A stretch of 64,000 nucleotides of DNA from Christensenellaceae bacterium (GTDB taxonomy: Bacteria; Bacillota; Clostridia; Christensenellales; UBA1242), in NCBI GenBank assembly GCA_031260975.1, contig JAISKJ010000003.1:764025-828024 (forward strand), written 5' to 3'. Position 1 is the stretch's first letter; the number at the start of each line of letters is the position of its first letter. Made by a program: the position numbers and the translations under genes. The notes below the pieces were generated by a model. The model was not told the origin of the DNA. It made no database searches and saw only the letters and a list, made by a program, of their open reading frames with translations. Below are positions 61,701-64,000 of this stretch, piece after piece.

Positions 61701-64000
61701 GTAGATTATTTGTATTTGAACCTACGTTGTCAAACATAAATTTACCGCTTCCGTCAAGATAGTCCTCTTCCTCAAAGCCTGCGGCATAGCTTCCGTATAC
61801 AGCCCCGTTGTTAATACCCGCAAAACCGGCAGAAGCAATTCTGATATCTTCCGTTCCATAGCTTATACTGCTATAACTTATGTTTATAATCTGTCCGTTT
61901 TTAAAATAACTGCTGCTTATCACACCGTCGTTGCGGCCCACAAAGCCTCCAACAACGCCCGTGCCTTCAAGCTTGAGTACCGTTGCAGGAACAACACTAG
62001 CGAGCTTTGTCATGCTATACTCGGTTCCGATTGCATCGTTCACCATTACAATGCCCACTTCATCCCGACCCACACGGCTGTTGGTTATAATACCTGTGGT
62101 GTCATTCAGCCCAACAAGTCCGCCAAGCAACGCTCTTGTCCACGAATTGTTAATCTGAACCGAAGTATGAACATTCAGCGAATAATCCGTTCCGCTATAA
62201 AATTCCGGATTCTCGTCGCCGTTCTGAAGATATCTGTCAGTTTCCGAAATCGTTATAACATCACAGTTGTTTATAATACCCTGATTTATGCCGGCAATAC
62301 CGCCTATCTTAATGTCATCATGGTCATCCAGCACCATAGAGTTGCGTTTGTCATTAGGAAGTGCCACTATAATATTTTTAAGCACTGTAACACTTTGAAC
62401 CGTTCCAAAAAGCCCAAGCTGAACATTGCTTGCCGGAAGTCCGTTTAGGTTAAAGTTTTTAATGGTTATTATTTTGTTATTTCCGTCAAGGCTAAAAATT
62501 GCGACATTAAGCGGAGTGTGACTTTCAATCACAATGTTATTCATCAAAATATAACTTCCGCCCGACTGCATGCTTCTTAGGTCCTGCTCGGTGAAAATTG
62601 GCTGCGGAGCATCCTCGTCAGTGCTGATTATAACATTTACCGTAAAATCCCTTGTAATTTGTAGTATGTTTTCAACGGTGCCAGTTATTTCAATGGGAGT
62701 GTCTCCTTGCATCTTTTGCGCTGTTACATTATACTTTCCGCTAATAGGGTCATATTGGGCAATAGCTCCGTTAAAGTCTCCGCCCGCATCAATTATCTGA
62801 TAACTTCCGCTTCCTCTGTCAATAAGCAGCACTATAGAGCCGTTTATGTATCCGTAACTAAACTGAAGCCTCAGCGCGTTGCTGCCCACATTGGAGCCAA
62901 TTAAACTCACTACAGCCATAGAATTATCCTGCGTGGTATATCTGACATTGACCTCAAACGGAAGCGTCTGCATAATCTGGTTATCGTTCAGCGTCACATA
63001 GTTTCCGCTGGTGTCGTTGCGTTTAGCGAGCCAAGATGAAGTGGCACCATTGTCTATAGTCCTTGAAACCGCCAGCGAGAACTTATCAATAGCGGCAATA
63101 GAGCCAAATATATTGGGTTTGCGGCTGTCATCAACACGCTCTTCAAACATGGCACGCAGCTGCATAGAGCTGTCAACCGACAGTGTAAGCGCTCCGTCAA
63201 CCCCTATGCCGTCAACAGATACATATTGACCGTTGCTCTGTTTAACAATTACTACATCAACTACATTTATTGAAATTGATTTTTCACGTGAATATTCTTG
63301 TCCGTTTTCAATCACCACAGCTGAAACCGTTATAGTAATTTTTGCGCCGCGGTTAACTATCTTAAGTGGATTATCAGATTGCAAAGCGTCATATCTGCTG
63401 TCACTATAGTTATAGAACACATTGTTACCGTTTATGTCCAACATATGTTCAAGAACAATCTGACCGCCGCTTTTATAAACTCTAAGGTTTCTCAAAATCC
63501 AATCGCTGTTGTTGCCCGAAATAAATTTATTAAAGTTAAGGTCGGCAACCTCTGTCGGAGTAAGGCCGGAGTCGTTAATCATACTAAGCCCTTCTACTTT
63601 GACACCTGCAATTGACACATCACTTGGGCTTAACTGACCTGCTGTCACAATGTTTATGTCAACCCTATCATTTCCGCCCTCACTGAGCACAGTGGGGCCG
63701 GCCGCCACAAGGTCAACAAGAGCTATGTTGCGCACAACAATGTGGTGAACATACACTCTCGGAGCTGCTTCGCCATAAATATATACGTTTATATAGACAT
63801 CAAACTCCATACCGTTGTTAAGCAATGATGAAGTTATAGTCTGAACATACAGTCTTCCGTCAAATATCTTTAAAGCATTGGCTACGTCCCATGTAGTATA
63901 ATTCGTTCCTATCGGGTCTGCAAGATAACTGCTTCGATAAAGCTCTATTCCAACTCTTCCGCTGGCTACAGAACCCACGGCACCTTTATTTGGCATATAT
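49711..64000 (-). CDS. Second giant GLUG-repeat surface protein, 5' end outside the window
   Basis: Open for more than 4,760 codons and continuing past the window edge; the N-terminus is missing. Visible order, N to C: Ig-like region; a module starting PIFTEQDLRSMQSGGSYILMNN (about 62,590); further modules near 60,930, 58,830, 55,980 and 54,850, each with 'Y.L..DI' and 'F.G' elements and GLUG coils; then a very dense coil array; then a C-terminal cap rich in Tyr/Trp (YAWYRGTTWDYYENTYWW) ending FIRPNNEII. The first module and its followers align with the giant lipoprotein (LFG, GGIAG.N.GIITN, NYGTI..CYYL, 'F.GF.'), so the two are paralogs. No anchor or catalytic motif is visible in this part. 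Likely exported and lipid-anchored like its partner. Confidence 0.9.
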   Translation of the reverse strand, partial: YMPNKGAVGSVASGRVGIELYRSSYLADPIGTNYTTWDVANALKIFDGRLYVQTITSSLLNNGMEFDVYINVYIYGEAAPRVYVHHIVVRNIALVDLVAAGPTVLSEGGNDRVDINIVTAGQLSPSDVSIAGVKVEGLSMINDSGLTPTEVADLNFNKFISGNNSDWILRNLRVYKSGGQIVLEHMLDINGNNVFYNYSDSRYDALQSDNPLKIVNRGAKITITVSAVVIENGQEYSREKSISINVVDVVIVKQSNGQYVSVDGIGVDGALTLSVDSSMQLRAMFEERVDDSRKPNIFGSIAAIDKFSLAVSRTIDNGATSSWLAKRNDTSGNYVTLNDNQIMQTLPFEVNVRYTTQDNSMAVVSLIGSNVGSNALRLQFSYGYINGSIVLLIDRGSGSYQIIDAGGDFNGAIAQYDPISGKYNVTAQKMQGDTPIEITGTVENILQITRDFTVNVIISTDEDAPQPIFTEQDLRSMQSGGSYILMNNIVIESHTPLNVAIFSLDGNNKIITIKNFNLNGLPASNVQLGLFGTVQSVTVLKNIIVALPNDKRNSMVLDDHDDIKIGGIAGINQGIINNCDVITISETDRYLQNGDENPEFYSGTDYSLNVHTSVQINNSWTRALLGGLVGLNDTTGIITNSRVGRDEVGIVMVNDAIGTEYSMTKLASVVPATVLKLEGTGVVGGFVGRNDGVISSSYFKNGQIINISYSSISYGTEDIRIASAGFAGINNGAVYGSYAAGFEEEDYLDGSGKFMFDNVGSNTNNLRNEFNEDRKLGGGIFSNGNVAGFVYQNTGHIGDSYSNINLSGDTTFALIRFDILQSTQLMEYGNIIAGGFVYINGTPSSGLQGAYITTSYSLSNLKHNITTHGAFTGVSGIGDVQNYGTIEKCYYLNGVNDNYYDDNEPADKVNKQEGVEIDAAVAEEVENIGTNEFILPDSFAGFSFDVQEYNTDDSTVSGGGINLSGVWSMFKIGLGDTGYPELVSANYIATSVRIERNNLSGGNYSYLYVQGFETGSANNPYLIYSAQQYNRLFDIIYQTSPTVQDEVMAKFVGNVRLAGEIDFAGLDAQPSSRLFEYVSRLQDRSVFDGNNMPIRNVTINSTNINMTNVPPSVGLFGALNGVGVKNLTISIDRVTASNSRTVGGLAGIVVDSYVSNINLVAATELPSGGSGDPVGITGYNFAGSLAGIVVSSNNTGGYYMKNINSNVAVNASRITSSQNSVIKTGNIWEIIRPQVINGVTNSNLNLRDLPDVSYAGGIVGVIDLKQYIDPETREQQEENDISLSLSEVNAKALHVGDVRIGFGANNFRPNQSAIIVGEYAGGVAGFVGEETYLQDGFFQIKTDSRIRVATAGGGIAGINYGLLDQVYVSPDKSELKSLDANTKALTSLGTSNTFNKELFWSSNGSGINLRLGGITGINIVGETFLGSGSITDSLSRADVRNQSALSVGGIAGATYGGRFVNVYTTGGLLANVSLPSATIGGIVGEILQADNNNPYIVSITAEKREVTFAAAVAMNFYLIEDFAALRTFTQNVSTIQNHGGYVDYGDYSHPTNPGTNSIAVNVALSETQTRSERTIYDLYDGHGYRDSLSENPSGRSLARIGALFGLSTHYQKDIDVCVSDGEFNFSSMYIYNKYKDNVVANRIRLFMGIDAGHGGSQSGTGTNKKNVNIISTQDMINLFDISDSGLEPKEKEDIFPKGTWSERIWKYDSEYALPYLKYGYMPAVEYIYTPEDFQRVFKTPSAKKIYYVMADLDFSVLSDTRYIIDSNFRGQIIGVTQYIQKNNKLLGRNPILFNLVLNNTPVANHALFQRATNAVFRNLDFVVREYYDDFPITRGGQIPPLATTSAVVAAIATNTTFSNINIYGKLTTDVTKNYLHTYTMTGSTRNEHYFVVTTNDPVFTSADVASGTPLDQEKIGESKYREVNVIKNGAVVDVDVNTGNITANTGTWNGSDTKVGYALATYSRDGNGNIIPGSWTDKGILKTGAKSFGALVANGFNVTINGCSATFNEIRVELTSNQVEADQAVMIGGLGGNVSGTVKPFIKEVNGTEVTFETSFRGDITFSARNLENNQAGGAARPGNMGDIRELDVGGVFGKFNGRASGLSYKSRLNGIKVGNETTGVLYRNKGAGAENSKNEFYVAVGGLIGSTEIPKNSIVSDFSVSDSSIDVSNGGNIEAYVNFAATNQNGQSLQGDLSLGGIVGINGIHLSSTSFVQALPYQSVIAGIRSAGFVWNGNISDPRPTTNVVYIGGVAGRSSGRIEGVNTSARIEVRDLNENSGVTRDNRVYAGGIVGQASTITINNVIAHGQEIAINCGGTTDLSAVFAGGILGYTTASSQISMYNAVSAYDINVAKDADTNVLSEYQKQRNVVVGGVIGWAVTLQMANALNLGDIYVGTLLTYEAFAGSGLNVVNDGKTSEVTIGGLIGVITQEYRTYAQGKNNIAALQKTKDKGSVSAAKITYAGLTTVQAQATTVTSGGTKYELPWTRLNVGGAVGKIHDQSDTKENLEKILTDIKCDLYFADEVTNIYSNDYGNAITDIKYSGKQGGPKEDAIIISTAFGVSATNSSIPQYALGYLISNILLDIDTMNTTSMPYVPSVLRNMLSEIFAGNNGTNTTHYTKLFESFNGVLKSGGLSYTNFDGQQDGSRYNPNNFPALLNFYSGGKFMPIKITGNDTECLTMLSSMQSGKYYILTRDIIASSTLSISPGGWYLNANTYTIKVAQDIDGRNTQPVFNAIPAGATIVGLLLDNVNITTGNAPLAITNNGTLFKCGVTGDVSGSNTAGLVETNNGRILSSFSRVNMMSSGVSASGIAVSNSGEIIASFSTSTMHTSNGSVKFAGIALNNVGTGMISNCYTDSNMINEGDMSGANTYAIANWADGAIFNSAYDRNAFVGNILERKPDGNMLITGVVSSYMVGGENGTWTRNSYATNEYITTIPQLTANFTDANKILTGGFTVPNYAYKMYEYTYDATNQTSGAYKSTESGSNTEDVIYVDDSWFNSGYGMIDMFRLMYSQEAKVKLLQMIYTGNGNEPKAMSETDPWNGGVLRETNHFEDGPYQITNIGVFELFMSRDTKDGVSKKSWYILKNDISALAYDEWSPVFNGEVDVFGNSTSGNSSNPAAFYGDFNGNNKKVLNLQSQFGLFRIIVSANVSDFSRNKFYSNNPIIYDLIIKDSVSKTGMVAGYMGKGAEIINVRLEDCGVINGSIIYVDQNGVSQSDNYTLSGVSQIYGPRVNGGLAAEPQLGIGTSAVTIGYTAGAFVGYMTGGSIVDCDISTFGMTVRARDYAGGFVGRIVIRQDDYAPIISLQNGTFVTGDVTVIAHTAGGIAGQANKFAIGAGADEGGTYVKAYVTQSLKNFGVSNSVMPGGFNANGWYNNALRYQYDTMTTNFVLDITAVSDFMKGFDLDSNITVAGFADHTKEELGLNLNKGLGLNTIAQGGLIGEVSDKDNEKDTPTLHTNTLINIKGKTANPTSQAGNSVVNVTFGTTVENNIATRVAYSGGVIGNSLAPALTTQEIDLEPSKPVRLKISNVTNNSSVEQESVIIVMTNGQPDTSKQVSAVYYGGIVGYMPYGEIKDVRNNGWLVARSNTSQKLFVGGVVGMMVDGSIIISSSNFETVGGAAAELGGRDGYGGPAGSVGGVVGQIMKGSILGQSTGVQIKNYSQIKYANYGGGIVGYATVPEGYGGVESPTHIKYAENAGDFEGNIICMGGVVGGIRLNVDIGYLNNSGNITSMLPNPGADAYAGGIIGYVYQDAAYNILDCKNMGDVKHSATTTAYAGGIAGYIWGRTTGLESEVKIVVSRSNNENAVIGNIAGGIIGSGVGIIDLTGSNTGDIGNVNGNTNTMTAGGIIGQFINGKLNIFNADNKNNIVSGQENAGGIIGKIINGGSVNIDLRSNVINDSASIVSGNGNAGGVVGWIASSAGEVTIERGTSGQPVITRGTVQGSESAGGFIGKLERSMLIESITNEGSVTVDSSGGSAGGIVGYAQGIYSGDVYSIIIRNPINKGNIIGGNSGGIAGYIRNVRIEVTSGTVNVAGVEIRGGNGGSSGGIVGLLASGEIAGSGTINVYGNVGSLASNGPRSSGGIVGKIEPADQGRVINITNFQFVGQYVEAYLYAGGVVGYVEANGKPSATINISGTNGSGTSVESIGSVNEHAAAGGIVGFAQGGSTPINIYNSNNYGQVTSPTAGGIVGMAMNTNIDGINGGSGSVVGATNAGGILGAPDGSGVNIARGGSSGLVSGSNAGGVIGNTQTPARSTNYTIAVGNSFVANGNTITGSIIEVSGTITGGNAGGFAGRNNASHTMNADIEICKSDGTIGDSNSGNVGGAIGWAQGISGGLLSHLKVGKVTLNGKTSIGGYVGHLESGGMSADGSLSGMITFANGLTGNVGGYVGNVKASGTINNLKGLQINVFSTTTAKTFGGIVGNFESGGTVSNCDSSEGGSPFELNIEYKGGIVGKFGSAITISNCTNNISIRSAVGAVGGFVAKTTSTVTFSGTNTNNGNISRTADGSGEKMAGGFVGDATAVSMNSGTHTNSGQVTVNANGSGASNIALAGGFAGRYSGTNGLSGFKNTNAVTATCVLYKSGTPTYISLTELMDRGYAAAGGIIGELKSNVTISGTNSGTIQVSKGSGYAWYRGTTWDYYENTYWWTTDKIYITNGYAIHLQGYFIGYCNNSINYNSVTRYFGKYSIATDSYGGFSFIVAVGIAQDAGTADDAKQLMESRVDGGTYTPTEANGASHGDTASYADHTYSWTSFIRPNNEII
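50178..53315 (-). repeat. Dense tandem GG(I/V)hG coil array in the second giant gene
   Basis: Over about 1,045 codons a GG(I/V/F)(V/I)G-type motif recurs every 30-37 residues (GGIIGQ, GGIIGK, GGVVGW, GGFIGK, GGIVGY, GGIAGY, GGIVGL, GGIVGK and so on), more than 25 times. Between the motifs are short beta segments and a GxI/GxV turn. At the DNA level each unit has a plus-strand CC(C/T)AC(A)AT.CCGCC(G/C)GC-type word, so short near-identical blocks recur through the array. This is the expected pattern of a right-handed beta-solenoid. Confidence 0.75.

Noticed and set aside
50178..62800. Many plus-strand open frames opposite the giant genes (for example near 51,100-51,820)
   Set aside because: They mirror the repetitive GG(I/V)G coding on the other strand, have no ribosome-binding sites or recognisable domains and overlap a clearly coding frame.
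63900..63996. ATG at 63,996 as the true start of the second giant gene
   Set aside because: No ribosome-binding site or signal peptide follows; the frame is open to the window edge, so the start lies outside.

Overview
This is a bacterial chromosome segment, most consistent with an uncultured clostridial member of the Bacillota. The evidence is a monoderm-type gene set (WhiA, DnaE1-type polymerase, type II MurB, Gram-positive ribosome-binding sites), clustered uvrC/murB/PHP/whiA/dnaE and rpoBC/rpsL/rpsG/fusA/tuf loci, and lipobox-bearing surface protein export. Family-level placement cannot be made by eye. No rRNA, tRNA, CRISPR array, prophage or insertion sequence was recognised.

Region 1 (1-15 kb, minus strand) holds dnaE, an alpha/beta hydrolase, whiA, a PHP phosphoesterase, murB, an orphan solute-binding-like protein, uvrC, an ArsR-type regulator, an AI-2E-type permease and a P-loop/CYTH fusion protein. 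It resembles the clostridial uvrC-murB-PHP-rapZ-yvcK-whiA-dnaE neighbourhood, but rapZ and yvcK are missing and an intergenic repeat sits at that point. One small plus-strand gene encodes a Leu-rich/Arg-Cys peptide.

Region 2 (13.9-29.3 kb, minus strand) is the translation/transcription block. rpoB has its own promoter with no rplJL in front and is followed by rpoC. Three hypothetical genes come next (one unknown, two HicB-like paralogs), then the str operon rpsL-rpsG-fusA-tuf from a strong promoter with a structured leader. Two drug-target proteins carry substitutions: S12 has Arg at position 88, and RpoB has several changes in the rifampicin pocket, including Gln for His526 (E. coli numbering). 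Intrinsic streptomycin and rifampicin resistance is therefore predicted.

Region 3 (29.4-64 kb) is accessory and surface related. It has a radical SAM gene with an apparently leaderless promoter, a 16.5-kb gene for a ~5,500-residue lipoprotein, two plus-strand genes from consensus promoters (one unknown soluble protein, one membrane-anchored protein with a dockerin/EF-hand-like loop), and a second giant paralog of at least 4,760 residues that runs off the window. Both giants are built from Ig-like regions, 'LxxxDI..PIG..F.G..DGN' modules and many GLUG-type GG(I/V)hG coils. They are best read as giant beta-solenoid surface proteins. Degenerate intergenic repeat families occur at several gene boundaries.
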